A DNA stretch of 56,883 nucleotides from Nostoc sp. UCD121. Its GTDB lineage: Bacteria > Cyanobacteriota > Cyanobacteriia > Cyanobacteriales > Nostocaceae. A program made the translations under genes and the position numbers. The notes under the pieces were generated by a model that worked only from the letters and a program-made list of their open reading frames with translations, had not been told where the DNA came from and did no database searches. This document shows, piece after piece, positions 26,748 through 36,351 of the stretch (position 1 is its first letter; every line of letters starts with the position of its first letter). The DNA lies in NCBI RefSeq assembly GCF_014222285.1, contig NZ_JACKZS010000026.1, forward strand, positions 1 to 56,883, read 5' to 3'.

Positions 26748-28403
26748 ATGACATCATCTGTATTTGACTCTGAACGCCTCCTTTTCACCCCCACCACCCC
26801 AGACACCAACGCTATCCCCATAATCTTCACCTTTCCCAATGAATATAGCGTAGGTATCACTAGCCTTGGCTATCAGGTAGTTTGGGCAACCTTGGCAATG
26901 CGTGATGATGTGCAGGTGAGTCGCCTGTTTACAGATACTCACGAACAACTCCCCAGAACGCCAGAAATTGTGGGATTTTCGATTTCCTGGGAACTGGATT
27001 ATGTGAATATTTTAAATTTGCTGGAATCTTTAGAAATTCCTATTCAAGCAACTTCTCGTGATGATTCTCATCCGATAATTTTTGGTGGTGGCCCCGTTCT
27101 CACAGCTAACCCAGAACCTTTTGCAGATTTTTTTGATGTAATTTTACTGGGAGATGGCGAAAATTTACTGGGAAATTTCATTGAGGCGTACAAAGAAGTA
27201 AGAAATGCCTCAAGACAAACTCAACTCAAAAGACTTGCACAAATACCAGGAATTTATATTCCCAGTTTGTATGAAGTCGAATACCACACAAAAGATGGTG
27301 CAATAAAGTCAATTAAACCAATTTCTCCAGAAATTCCCGCAGTGGTGCAAAAGCAGACTTATCGAGGAAATACTCTATCGGCTTCAACTGTAGTCACCGA
27401 AAAAGCGGCATGGGAAAATATTTACATGGTGGAAGTGGTGAGAAGTTGTCCAGAAATGTGCCGTTTTTGTTTGGCAAGTTATCTCACACTGCCTTTTAGA
27501 ACAGCCAGTCTAGAAGATTCCTTAATTCCAGCGATCGCAAAAGGTTTAGAAGTCACAAATCGGCTAGGATTATTAGGGGCTTCTGTAACTCAGCATCCAG
27601 AATTTGAAGCTTTGCTAGATTATATAAGTCAGCCAAAGTATGATGATGTCCGTCTCAGTATTGCCTCAGTGCGAACTAATACTGTAACAGTCCAGTTAGC
27701 AGAAACTTTGGCAAAACGAGACACGCGATCGCTTACCATTGCTGTAGAGAGTGGTTCTGAGAAAATCCGGCAAATCATCAACAAAAAGCTGCATAACGAC
27801 GAAATTATCCAAGCGGCGATAAATGCCAAAGCTGGCGGATTAAAAAGCTTGAAACTTTACGGAATGGCAGGAATTCCTGGTGAAGAAGCAGATGATTTAG
27901 ACCAAACAGTGACGATGATGCGTAATATCAAAAAAGCTGCGCCGGGATTGCGGTTAACATACGGATGTAGCACTTTTGTACCCAAAGCGCACACACCCTT
28001 TCAATGGTTTGGAGTAAATCGTCAAGCAGAAAAGCGGTTACAGTTTTTGCAAAAACAGCTAAAACCGCAGGGGATAGAGTTTCGCCCAGAAAGCTATAAT
28101 TGGTCGATTATACAAGCTTTGTTATCGAGAGGCGATCGCAGAGTGTCCCAACTTCTTCTGATGACTCGTGACTTTGGCGACTCTTTGGGTAGCTACAAAC
28201 GTGCTTTCAAGCAACTCAAAGGACAAATCCCTGACTTAGATTTCTACGTCCACGCTGATTGGTCTACAGAACAAGTATTACCTTGGAACCACTTGCAAGG
28301 GCCTCTGCCACAGTCTACACTACTAAAGCATTTGGCTGATGCTAAGAGTTATATCAACCCATCTCCAAAAGAACTACAGCCAGTATTGGGGATTAGGGAC
28401 TAG
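26748..28403 (+). CDS. Radical SAM protein with N-terminal B12-binding-like domain
   Basis: 551 residues from ATG 26748. A GTG 11 codons earlier lies in a dispersed repeat and is rejected. The N-terminal 180 residues (IFTFPNEYSVGITSLGYQVV, VGFSISWELDYVN, FGGGPVLTANPEPFADFFDV) resemble the cobalamin-binding-type domain common in this subgroup. The iron-sulphur motif CPEMCRFC (CxxxCxxC) lies near residue 235, followed by GLLGASVTQHPEFEALLDYI and LTIAVESGSEKIRQIINKKL. The reaction is unknown. The final residues and stop codon are supplied by the heptamer repeat that follows. The gene is next to B12 genes, which fits a cobalamin user, but this is inference. Confidence 0.85.
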   Translation: MTSSVFDSERLLFTPTTPDTNAIPIIFTFPNEYSVGITSLGYQVVWATLAMRDDVQVSRLFTDTHEQLPRTPEIVGFSISWELDYVNILNLLESLEIPIQATSRDDSHPIIFGGGPVLTANPEPFADFFDVILLGDGENLLGNFIEAYKEVRNASRQTQLKRLAQIPGIYIPSLYEVEYHTKDGAIKSIKPISPEIPAVVQKQTYRGNTLSASTVVTEKAAWENIYMVEVVRSCPEMCRFCLASYLTLPFRTASLEDSLIPAIAKGLEVTNRLGLLGASVTQHPEFEALLDYISQPKYDDVRLSIASVRTNTVTVQLAETLAKRDTRSLTIAVESGSEKIRQIINKKLHNDEIIQAAINAKAGGLKSLKLYGMAGIPGEEADDLDQTVTMMRNIKKAAPGLRLTYGCSTFVPKAHTPFQWFGVNRQAEKRLQFLQKQLKPQGIEFRPESYNWSIIQALLSRGDRRVSQLLLMTRDFGDSLGSYKRAFKQLKGQIPDLDFYVHADWSTEQVLPWNHLQGPLPQSTLLKHLADAKSYINPSPKELQPVLGIRD

Positions 28404-28507
28404 GGACTGGGGACTGGGGAATAGAAACTAGGAATTAAAAGTTAATACTCACTACCCAATACCCAGTACCCAATACCCAATACCCAATACCCAGTACCTA
28501 GTACCCA
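28384..28507. repeat. Two blocks of heptamer tandem repeats
   Basis: Block one is built of GGGACTA/GGGACTGG units (28384-28425), block two of TACCCAA/TACCCAG units (28450-28507). They are roughly inverted to one another, so the pair can fold back. Block one includes the stop codon of the radical SAM gene; block two ends just before the start of the next gene. Confidence 0.8.
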
Positions 28508-28514
28508 TGAATTG

Positions 28515-28703
28515 ATGCAAAACACAGCTGAGTATTACTGCGCCTATTGCGGCGAACCGAACTTAACTTTTATTGATTTGAGTGCTGGAGGACAGCAATC
28601 TTATGTAGAAGATTGTCAAGTTTGCTGTAACCCAAATATTTTGTATGTAAGGGTTGACGAAGATACCCTAAATATCGAGATTGATACAGAATCAGAAAGT
28701 TGA
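28515..28703 (+). CDS. CPXCG-like cysteine-rich small protein
   Basis: 62 residues from the ATG at 28515 (a TTG lies one codon earlier). Two Cys pairs, CAYCGEPN and CQVCCNPN, spaced by about 25 residues, form a zinc-ribbon-like unit; the tail is acidic (DEDTLNIEIDTESES). This matches the CPXCG-motif cysteine-rich family, whose function is unknown. 19 bp ahead of the SRPBCC gene, so probably cotranscribed. Confidence 0.8.
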   Translation: MQNTAEYYCAYCGEPNLTFIDLSAGGQQSYVEDCQVCCNPNILYVRVDEDTLNIEIDTESES

Positions 28704-28722
28704 ATTTTAGGTTTTTCTTTCC

Positions 28723-29172
28723 ATGCTGCACTTTAAACATTCCTCAGTTATTAATGCCACACCAGAAGTAGTTTGGAAATTTCATGAAAGGCCAGATATT
28801 TTGCAAATGCTGAATCCACCTTGGCAGCCAGTCCAAGTGGTTCGTCGTGAGGGAGGGCTGAACGTGGGCGCTATCACAGAATTTCGCCTGTTTCTCGGCC
28901 CATTACCACTAACTTGGCTAGCGCGTCATACTGAATGCGACAAATATCGCCTGTTTACCGACGAACAGGTATCTGGCCCCTTTGAGTCTTGGGTACATCG
29001 ACATGAATTTGAACCAGAAGCTGGCAAAACTAGGCTGACTGATGCTATTTCCTTTTCCATGCCTGGTGGAGAAACAGTTGAATTTGTTAGTGGTTGGTTA
29101 GTGCAAGCGCAACTAGAAGCAATGTTTCGCTATCGCCATTATGTAACCAAACGAGAATGTGAGTCACGATAG
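28723..29172 (+). CDS. SRPBCC (START-like) family protein
   Basis: 149 residues. The opening FKHSSVINATPEVVWKFHER and the closing GGETVEFVSGWLVQAQLEAM fit the helix-grip fold of polyketide cyclase/START-like proteins, with the usual pattern of a VW near residue 17. These bind hydrophobic ligands in the cytosol; the ligand is unknown. No signal peptide. It converges on the SDR gene. Confidence 0.8.
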   Translation: MLHFKHSSVINATPEVVWKFHERPDILQMLNPPWQPVQVVRREGGLNVGAITEFRLFLGPLPLTWLARHTECDKYRLFTDEQVSGPFESWVHRHEFEPEAGKTRLTDAISFSMPGGETVEFVSGWLVQAQLEAMFRYRHYVTKRECESR

Positions 29173-29198
29173 GAAAATATTTTGTTTGGTAGCAAAAA

Positions 29199-30017
29199 TC
29201 AATTATCTTGATTCTTCAACCCTTGCCGCGAAACCCACTTTATCAACCCAGGAAACAGGCGATACAAAGCTTGCGAGAAATTTGCAGAACCAACCATCAC
29301 TTCTGACTTCTTATTCTTGACTGCATCCCAAATAGCATTTGCTACATCTTCAGGCTTCTCCACCACCGGATTTTTCAGCACATTCTCAAGTTGTCCACGA
29401 CGAGTATGAGTATCTTGCTCATCCTTACCTCGAAAAACTGCCCGTTCCATTAAAGTACTCTTAATCAAATTCGGATAAATCCCACAAACATGAATACCTT
29501 TTGGCTGTAGTTCTATTTGTAGCGATTCCGTCAACCCTGTTACGCCAAACTTACTAGTACAATAGGGAACCAAGTAAGCACTTGGTACCTTCCCACCGAT
29601 GGAACTTAAATTAACTATAGTTCCACTTCGACGCTGAAGGAAATGAGGCAGAAGGGCATTAATAGTGTGGATATATCCCCATAAATTAGTGTCTATAATT
29701 TGATGCCAATCACCAAGAGAAAACTGCTCTACTGTCCCCGATGCAAAGATACCCGCATTGTTTATCAGCACGTCGATATAGCCATAATTTTCTAATGCCT
29801 TTTGCACTAATGCGTTTACCTGAGATGAGTCAGTGACATCGCAAGTAACCGTTAATGGTGCTGGACGGCCAATGCTTTGGATTTCCTGCGCTAAGGCTTC
29901 CAAGCGGTCAGCATGACGAGCTACAAGTACCAAGTCATATCCTTGCCGCGCAAATAAAAGAGCCGTTGCTTTGCCAATGCCTTCAGAAGCACCTGTAATT
30001 AGTACCGTAGGAGCCAT
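29199..30017 (-). CDS. Short-chain dehydrogenase/reductase (SDR)
   Basis: 272 residues, classical SDR. The nucleotide loop TGASEGIGKA (residues 8-17), the NNAG motif at about 86-89, catalytic Ser in IVNLSSIGGK and YxxxK in VPYCTSKFG are all present. The Arg in LVARHADRLEAL after beta-2 favours NADPH. The C-terminus (FPGLIKWVSRQGLKNQ) may associate with membrane. Substrate unknown. The gene is not part of an obvious operon. Confidence 0.88.
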   Translation of the reverse strand: MAPTVLITGASEGIGKATALLFARQGYDLVLVARHADRLEALAQEIQSIGRPAPLTVTCDVTDSSQVNALVQKALENYGYIDVLINNAGIFASGTVEQFSLGDWHQIIDTNLWGYIHTINALLPHFLQRRSGTIVNLSSIGGKVPSAYLVPYCTSKFGVTGLTESLQIELQPKGIHVCGIYPNLIKSTLMERAVFRGKDEQDTHTRRGQLENVLKNPVVEKPEDVANAIWDAVKNKKSEVMVGSANFSQALYRLFPGLIKWVSRQGLKNQDN

Positions 30018-30852
30018 ACTTTAAGTTTAAAAAACCTATTTACTATTTATTAGTCTGGATAATAACATTCCAGAAACCTTCTAACTTTCGTTGGATTTTG
30101 ATTGTATCCAAAATAGGTTTTTAGTGAGATTACAAGTTTTCAATAGCAGTTGTTTGGTAAAAATACCTCTGAACTATAGGTTCCTCAAAGCTATTATTGA
30201 TCTTTTGTTAGATAAATATTTTCTCAACCCCCTTAAAATCTCATTCTTTAGAGTTGCATTTACTTTGAAACTAGAGACAGATAGCATTAAATGGGTAAGT
30301 TAAGTAATATGAAGAATGTAATTAGCTCCTTAAATTAACTTAATAATTGCACTTTATCTTTAGTGATAAAACTGAAACCTCATATCAACACCAAAAACTG
30401 CAATGCTGCTGAACTTGTGCTGACTCCTCACCCTGAAATTTGGAACGACCGCCTAAGTATTATTTGTTTTCTATCTTACCTACTTTGGGAACGGCTACAG
30501 CCGAGTGCAGTATGCATCGGGGCTCATTTCCTCTACTCCCCATTAATCTGACTGTTTTTGTTACAGACGGATTGCAAAGGAGCAAAGAGAAGACCGTGGT
30601 TATTGCAGATACCAGGTTGAACACTGTCCTCGCTCATATCACCCAACCTTTTAAGCGAAAACAGTTTTTAGAATAGCAGTTGCTTGTGTAATAATAGTTA
30701 AAGTATCTTAATGTTTGTACATATAATTAGAGTATTCGCACTGTCCAATTAAAAACACTGACCACTAATAGAGTTTTCTTGATGGTAGTTAGTGCTTTTT
30801 ATCGTGACTATATTTTAGGAATTTTCATCTGAATACTAGGCAGAGTAAAAGC
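30018..30852. other. 835-bp gap upstream of crtW
   Basis: A/T-rich. Three short open frames here (starting at 30091, 30363, 30440) overlap one another, lack ribosome sites and have no recognisable product. A possible plus-strand hairpin, CACTGACCAC (30756-30765) with GTAGTTAGTG (30785-30794), one mismatch and followed by CTTTTT, lies 55 bp before crtW and could be a weak terminator or leader structure. Confidence 0.4.
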
Positions 30853-31614
30853 ATGATTCAATTAGAACAACCACCTAATCATCAAACAAAACTGACCCCA
30901 GTAGTGAAAAATATATCTCAGTTTAAGGGAACTTTCATTGCTACGATTATCGTTGCTACATGGATCATTAGCCTGAGTTTATTACTTTCCCTTGACATCT
31001 CCAAGTTAACATTTTGGATGCTATTGCCTAGCATACTTTGGCAAACATTCTTATATACAGGATTATTTATTACATCTCATGATGCTATGCATGGGGTAGT
31101 CTTTCCCCAGAACACCAAAATTAATCATTTGATTGGGACATTAACCTTATCTTTATATGGTCTTTTACCATATAAAAAATTATTAAAAAAACATTGGATA
31201 CACCATCACAATCCAGCAAGCCAAATCGACCCAGATTTTCATAATGGTAAACACAAAAATTTCTTCGCGTGGTATTTTCATTTTATGAAGGGTTACTGGA
31301 GTTGGGGACAAATCATTGCCTTGACTATTATCTATCACTTTAATAATCATGTCCTCCATATACCAACTGCTAATTTAACTTACTTTTGGGTGATTCCTTC
31401 ACTTTTAAGTTCATTCCAATTATTTTATTTTGGTACTTTCCTACCCCATAGCGAACCAATAGGAGGTTATATTCAGCCTCATCGTTCACAAACAATTAAC
31501 CGTCCAATTTGGTGGTCATTTATCACGTGCTACCATTTCGGCTACCATGAGGAACATCATGAGTATCCCCATGTTCCTTGGTGGCAGTTACCAGAAATTT
31601 ACAAAACAAAATAG
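30853..31614 (+). CDS. crtW: Beta-carotene ketolase CrtW
   Basis: 253 residues, membrane di-iron oxygenase that adds keto groups to the beta-ionone ring to make echinenone and canthaxanthin, the carotenoids bound by orange carotenoid protein. All three histidine boxes are present: HDAMHG, HWIHHHNPA, and HFGYHEEHHEYPHVPWW. Four hydrophobic segments (including TIIVATWIISLSLLLSLDI) place it in the thylakoid or inner membrane. Alone in the region: no other carotenoid genes lie nearby. Confidence 0.94.
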   Translation: MIQLEQPPNHQTKLTPVVKNISQFKGTFIATIIVATWIISLSLLLSLDISKLTFWMLLPSILWQTFLYTGLFITSHDAMHGVVFPQNTKINHLIGTLTLSLYGLLPYKKLLKKHWIHHHNPASQIDPDFHNGKHKNFFAWYFHFMKGYWSWGQIIALTIIYHFNNHVLHIPTANLTYFWVIPSLLSSFQLFYFGTFLPHSEPIGGYIQPHRSQTINRPIWWSFITCYHFGYHEEHHEYPHVPWWQLPEIYKTK

Positions 31615-31813
31615 TTCTCGTTTATCTAAATATCTTGGCAAGAAGAATAACACAGTAATCTCTAGCATTAGCAGATCATTTTTTTAAATTTCTATTGATT
31701 CTTATCTCTGTGTTCTCTGCGCCTCTGTGGTTCATTAAAAAAGTAATTCTCACAACTCAGATAAAATCGCTACATATAGCTTGAACAAGGCATTCTTTGA
31801 GATTATCCTAATA

Positions 31814-32785
31814 ATGCCAACTAATAATTCTCATCTTGTCACCTATAGCCCTGCTTATACAATCGTTCCGACTTACGAATGCTTTAATCGGTGTAGTTAC
31901 TGCAACTTTCGTAGTGAACCTGGTAAAAGTCCCTGGATGAGTCTTTCAGATGCAAAGAATAGTTTAAAATCACTTCAAAACGAAAAAGTCTGCGAAATCC
32001 TCATACTCAGTGGTGAAGTGCATCCCCATTCGTCAAGGCGTGAGGCGTGGTTCGAGCGAATTTATGATTTGTGCAATTTAGCACTTTCAATGGAGTTTTT
32101 ACCACACACCAATGTAGGTCCATTGAGTTTTGATGAAATGCAAAAACTCAAGAATGTTAATGTTTCGATGGGGCTGATGTTGGAACAGCTAACGCCAACA
32201 TTATTAAATAGTGTACATCGACACGCACCAAGTAAATTGCCAGAAGTTCGTTTACAACAATTGCAATGGGCGGGAGAGTTGCAAATTCCCTTTACTACTG
32301 GCTTACTCTTAGGAATTGGAGAAACCTCTGATGATTGGTGGGAAACTTTAGAAGCTATATCTAACTTGCACCAACGTTACCATCACATTCAAGAAGTTAT
32401 CCTGCAACCTCATAGCCCAGGAAATCAGCAAACTTTTGATGCACCTCCTTTTAATCCCCATCAATTACCAGAAGTAATTGCTAAAGCACGTAAGATTTTA
32501 TCGCCAGATATTACTATTCAAATTCCGCCGAATTTAGTTAAGGATAACTCCTGGTTACTCGCTTGTATCGAAGCTGGTGCGCGAGATTTAGGCGGAATTG
32601 GGCCAAAAGATGAAGTGAATCCTGATTATCCCCATCTTCAGGAACAGACTTTGAGAAATATTTTACAACCTGCTGGGTGGGAATTAGTGCCGCGATCGCC
32701 AGTTTATCCGCAATTTGACAGCTGGCTATCGGCAGAATTACAAACCGCAGTGAAGCGATCGCGGAATGCTATGTTATTGGTTTAA
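31814..32785 (+). CDS. cofG: FO synthase subunit CofG (radical SAM)
   Basis: 323 residues from ATG 31814 (a TTG 11 codons earlier is rejected). CofG and CofH together build 7,8-didemethyl-8-hydroxy-5-deazariboflavin, the chromophore of some cyanobacterial photolyases and precursor of F420. The iron-sulphur motif CFNRCSYCNF (CxxxCxxC) is followed by ILILSGEVHPHSSRREAW, LPHTNVGPLS, GLLLGIGETSDDWWETL and IGPKDEVNPDYPH, all typical of the subunit. The partner cofH is not in this window. The 200 bp upstream contain a degenerate cyanobacterial repeat (TCTGCGCCTCTGTGG at 31717). Confidence 0.93.
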   Translation: MPTNNSHLVTYSPAYTIVPTYECFNRCSYCNFRSEPGKSPWMSLSDAKNSLKSLQNEKVCEILILSGEVHPHSSRREAWFERIYDLCNLALSMEFLPHTNVGPLSFDEMQKLKNVNVSMGLMLEQLTPTLLNSVHRHAPSKLPEVRLQQLQWAGELQIPFTTGLLLGIGETSDDWWETLEAISNLHQRYHHIQEVILQPHSPGNQQTFDAPPFNPHQLPEVIAKARKILSPDITIQIPPNLVKDNSWLLACIEAGARDLGGIGPKDEVNPDYPHLQEQTLRNILQPAGWELVPRSPVYPQFDSWLSAELQTAVKRSRNAMLLV

Positions 32786-32940
32786 CATTGCTACACCCAT
32801 ACCACCAAACTAGCTTCAAATCAAGACTATAGGCGACAAATTCCCAATGCATCCCTCAGAAGATATAGATAACAGCCTAAACCCTGTTGTAAAATAGACA
32901 TAAGAAGGATTGGGGGGCCATTTACTGGTCATAAACGCCT

Positions 32941-34686
32941 ATAGAAACTATCTACGGAAATCTCCAAGGTTTAAAGTCCAGCCAGCTGAAGCAACTACAG
33001 CGGCTGTATCACCAGCGTATACCAGGCGATCGCATCACCACGCCTGAGTTTTCCCAGCGTCTGGCAGCAATTAGCACAGAAGTCAATCAGCCTGTGTGCG
33101 CCTACATCAACCGTCGCGGACAAGTGATTCGCGTCGGGGTAGGCACACCGCGTCAAACGCAAATACCACCGATGGAATTGCCCCGTTACGGTGCAGAACG
33201 ACTCAGTGGTATTCGTTGTATTGCCACCCATCTGAAGCCAGAACCGCCAAATGAAGCGGCACTCACGGCTATGGCCCTGCAACGCTTAGATGCCCTAGTT
33301 GTCCTAAATATTACCGGAACCGGTTTTACACGGCGGGGAGGCGGTGCAACTGGGTATGTCAAAGAAGCTTATCTAGCTCATCTAATACCCCAAGAGTCTC
33401 GCACCCTGATTACTAGTCCTGCTGCTTTCAAAGTAGAAGAGAGCAAAATTCAAACCCCAAGTTGGAATATATCGCCACCTATGGGCTTGGATGATTTGGC
33501 AGACCAAGATTTAGTAGACTTGGTAGAAAATCTGGAAGCAGAATTCCAGCGCGAATTTATTGCCCAGGAAGTACATGCTGACCACGATCGCGTGCTAATT
33601 GTGGGGCTGATGACCAGTGAGACAACTCCCCTACAATTCCAAGATACTCTAGCAGAATTGGCACGTTTAGTTGATACTGCTGGGGGAGATGTATTACAGA
33701 CAATACAACAAAAGCGATCGCGCGTTCATCCCCAAACAGTAGTTGGTGAAGGTAAAGTGCAAGAAATTGCCCTAACTGCCCAAACACTAGGAGTTAATCT
33801 TGTCGTCTTTGACCGCGACCTCTCACCTTCCCAAGTCCGCAACTTAGAATTGCAAATTGGTATCCGGGTAGTTGACCGCACCGAAGTAATTTTGGATATC
33901 TTTGCTCAACGCGCTCAGTCCCGTGCCGGTAAATTGCAAGTAGAACTAGCACAGTTAGAATACATGCAACCGCGACTGGCTGGTAGAGGTCGCACCATGT
34001 CCAGATTGGGTGGTGGCATAGGAACTCGTGGCCCTGGTGAAACAAAACTAGAAACCGAACGCCGTGCGATCGGGCAGCGTATTTCTCGGCTACAAAAAGA
34101 AGTAACCCAGTTGCAAGCCCATCGTTCGCGGTTACGGCAACGAAGGCAGCATCGAGAAATTCCCTCAGTAGCTTTGGTTGGATATACTAACGCTGGTAAG
34201 TCTACCCTGTTGAATGCTCTCACAAATGCAGAAGTTTATACAGCCGACCAACTATTTGCCACTCTCGATCCTACCACCCGCCGCCTGGTGATTCCTTATG
34301 GCGAAACCAATGAACATCAGGAAATTCTGATTACAGATACGGTAGGGTTCATACATGAACTGCCTGCATCATTAATGGATGCCTTCCGCGCCACCTTGGA
34401 GGAAGTCACAGAAGCTGATGCCCTACTGCATTTGGTGGATTTGTCACACCCAGCTTGGTTGCGTCATATTCGCTCAGTCAGAGAAATCTTAGCGCAAATG
34501 CCAATAACTCCTGGCCCGGCGCTAGTTATTTTTAACAAGATCGATCAAGCAAATAGTGAGACACTAGCTTTAGCTAGAGAAGAATTCCCCCTAGCGGTAT
34601 TTATTTCAGCGAGTCAGCGCTTGGGATTAGAAACCCTACGTCACCGCCTTGCTCAACTAATTGAATATGCCGTTGACAGTAGGTAA
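32941..34686 (+). CDS. hflX: Ribosome-associated GTPase HflX, start codon apparently ATA
   Basis: About 582 residues if read from 32941. HflX binds 50S subunits and splits stalled ribosomes. GTPase motifs are VALVGYTNAGKSTLLNA (G1), DTVGFIHELPASL (G3) and NKID (G4), after the HflX N-domain (VVGEGKVQEIALTAQTLGVN, SRLGGGIGTRGPGETKLE). The first ATG/GTG/TTG in frame is the GTG at 33094, which would remove a segment that continues without a stop to TAA at 32932 and reads ETIYGNLQGLKSSQLKQL, matching my memory of METxYGNLQGLK at the start of cyanobacterial HflX. At the expected Met position stands ATA (32941). Either a rare AUA start, a base change, or translation from 33094 applies. No strong ribosome site is close. 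Confidence 0.82.
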   Translation: METIYGNLQGLKSSQLKQLQRLYHQRIPGDRITTPEFSQRLAAISTEVNQPVCAYINRRGQVIRVGVGTPRQTQIPPMELPRYGAERLSGIRCIATHLKPEPPNEAALTAMALQRLDALVVLNITGTGFTRRGGGATGYVKEAYLAHLIPQESRTLITSPAAFKVEESKIQTPSWNISPPMGLDDLADQDLVDLVENLEAEFQREFIAQEVHADHDRVLIVGLMTSETTPLQFQDTLAELARLVDTAGGDVLQTIQQKRSRVHPQTVVGEGKVQEIALTAQTLGVNLVVFDRDLSPSQVRNLELQIGIRVVDRTEVILDIFAQRAQSRAGKLQVELAQLEYMQPRLAGRGRTMSRLGGGIGTRGPGETKLETERRAIGQRISRLQKEVTQLQAHRSRLRQRRQHREIPSVALVGYTNAGKSTLLNALTNAEVYTADQLFATLDPTTRRLVIPYGETNEHQEILITDTVGFIHELPASLMDAFRATLEEVTEADALLHLVDLSHPAWLRHIRSVREILAQMPITPGPALVIFNKIDQANSETLALAREEFPLAVFISASQRLGLETLRHRLAQLIEYAVDSR

Positions 34687-34746
34687 ATGTTGAGTAACTA
34701 ATTCAGTGTTAGCACTTTATATTAGTGTCGTGAATATTCAACTTTT

Positions 34747-34770
34747 GGGAAGGCGATAAATTGCCTTCCC
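34747..34770 (+). terminator. Rho-independent terminator of hflX
   Basis: GGGAAGGC (34747-34754) and GCCTTCCC (34763-34770) form a perfect 8-bp stem with an 8-nt loop, followed by TTATTTATT, 60 bp after the hflX stop. Confidence 0.8.
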
Positions 34771-34779
34771 TTATTTATT

Positions 34780-35346
34780 GCATTTTTATATTTGAGTTCC
34801 AGTGAGTTTGTTCAAAAATCAAGTCTGATTTTGAATAATATTTTAAATAAAACCCTGATAAAGCTGTCTTTTCACCTCAGTATGTTTTCAAGCATCAAAT
34901 AGGAGCCCTATATTTAATTTAGCTCATCTACTTAGTGAAATATTAAAATATCTAATCGTGTAGATTGGCGTGAGATACCTGTTACAGCCTGGTTTTATCC
35001 AGGTAAGGCTGCACTCTATTAACCTACAACTCTTCCTCATAGAATAATCAACACTCCTAAAAATCTGTTGATTAAGTAATAATAGTGAGAAACAAAATAT
35101 TGATTATTCAGCGTGAATATAAACAATTTTAATTTAAAAATTATATCAAGTATAAATACTGAAAATCTCCATTAATTCAGAAAAAATATATTGATAATTC
35201 CAAATTTAAATTTTTAGCTAACCTCGACAAACAACGTAGACAATTGGTATTACTTTGTGTAAATTTAGACATTGGTAACTTCCATCAAAGAGTTATTTTG
35301 AGAGGTCTTAAATATCCTCAATAAAAAGAAAAGGAGTTTCAATCGA
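34780..35346. other. A/T-rich gap upstream of the PEP-CTERM gene
   Basis: About 570 bp with no credible open frame or strong hairpin. It probably holds the promoter and a long leader of the PEP-CTERM gene, with the ribosome site AAGGAG just before its GTG. Confidence 0.45.
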
Positions 35347-36162
35347 GTGTCTCAACCATATTCCAAGAAAATAGCGGGTTATGCAGTCTGTTGTATATCA
35401 GCATTAGCTGTGGTGACAGTTTCACAGATGTCCCAAGCAGATGCAGCCTCTATGACTTTCTCAGTCACAGGAACTAACTCAGCATCAAAGAATGCTTTGG
35501 CATCATCAGTTGTCTTTGATGACTTACTCAATCCAGGTAAGTTGACAGTGACCCTGACGAACATGAAAAATGTATCAGTCCCTTCTGATGTTCTTACATC
35601 AGTCTTTTGGGACTATGCTGGATCTCCCTTAAATTTATCGTTAATTTCAGCAACAGCTGCAACGGTCACTCAAAAAACCCCCTCTACCACTACAAATAAT
35701 GTAAATCTTCTCAATACTCCTAATGGCAAAGAATGGGCATTTGCATCTACTACCAATTCCGCAGGACTTAAGGGAATAACTCAAGACTATGGTTTAGGTA
35801 CTGCCGGCTTGGGTATTTTTCAAGATATTGGTGGACAGCAGCAAGTGAATTACGGCATTATTGATGGCTACAATGCTAATGCAAATTCACCAATTAAAGG
35901 AGGAAGCTTTGTTGACAATTCGGCCACGTTCGTTTTGTCAGGACTGCCCACTAACTTTGATATAAGCAAAATTGGTAGTGTTCGCTTCCAATATGGCACC
36001 AATTTAAGTGAGCCTAGCATTATAAAAGCACAAGGAAATTATTATAGTCCTCCACCTCCTCCACCTAAAAAAGTACCTGAACCTGGGACAACAGCCGCTC
36101 TTGGTTTATTTGCAGTGGGTGCATTGAAAGTAATGAGGAAAAAATCTTTAGTAGTAGCCTAA
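35347..36162 (+). CDS. PEP-CTERM sorting-domain extracellular protein
   Basis: 271 residues from a GTG with AAGGAG about 10 nt upstream. A signal peptide (KIAGYAVCCISALAVVTVS, cleavage near SQADAA) is followed by a Ser/Thr/Asn-rich beta domain and a Pro-rich spacer (YSPPPPPPKK). The C-terminus has the sorting signal VPEPGTTAALGLFAVGALKV then basic MRKKS, the pattern recognised by exosortase, so the protein should be transferred to the surface or matrix. No exosortase gene is in the window. The middle domain is not recognised. A terminator follows at 36307. Confidence 0.88.
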   Translation: MSQPYSKKIAGYAVCCISALAVVTVSQMSQADAASMTFSVTGTNSASKNALASSVVFDDLLNPGKLTVTLTNMKNVSVPSDVLTSVFWDYAGSPLNLSLISATAATVTQKTPSTTTNNVNLLNTPNGKEWAFASTTNSAGLKGITQDYGLGTAGLGIFQDIGGQQQVNYGIIDGYNANANSPIKGGSFVDNSATFVLSGLPTNFDISKIGSVRFQYGTNLSEPSIIKAQGNYYSPPPPPPKKVPEPGTTAALGLFAVGALKVMRKKSLVVA

Positions 36163-36306
36163 GTGACAGTTTTCTAGTTCTCAATACTGAGAGATACTAG
36201 ATACTTCCATAAAAGTAAATACTGTTTTTAGAAAATCAAGTGTGCATACCCTATATTCTGTAAAAATTGATTAAGTACAACATGGTGTAAATAGGCTAAT
36301 AATTAT

Positions 36307-36351
36307 AAATCGTTGCAAAGCTTTCATTGTTTCTAGGCTTTTCAACGATTT
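36307..36351 (+). terminator. Terminator after the PEP-CTERM gene
   Basis: AAATCGTTG (36307-36315) pairs with CAACGATTT (36343-36351), with an inner AAAGC/GCTTT extension, followed by TTCGTTTTG. It lies about 145 bp past the stop. The remaining DNA up to grxC (36534) shows only short degenerate repeats. Confidence 0.65.

Noticed and set aside
28430..28507. Possible CRISPR array
   Set aside because: Units are 7 bp, directly tandem and without unique spacers; this is short tandem repeat DNA.
30091..30676. Three short plus-strand frames before crtW
   Set aside because: They overlap one another in different frames, lack ribosome sites and match nothing I recognise.
33094..33096. GTG as the hflX start
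   Set aside because: Not excluded, but the 51 upstream codons look like authentic HflX N-terminus, so the longer frame is preferred despite lacking a standard start.
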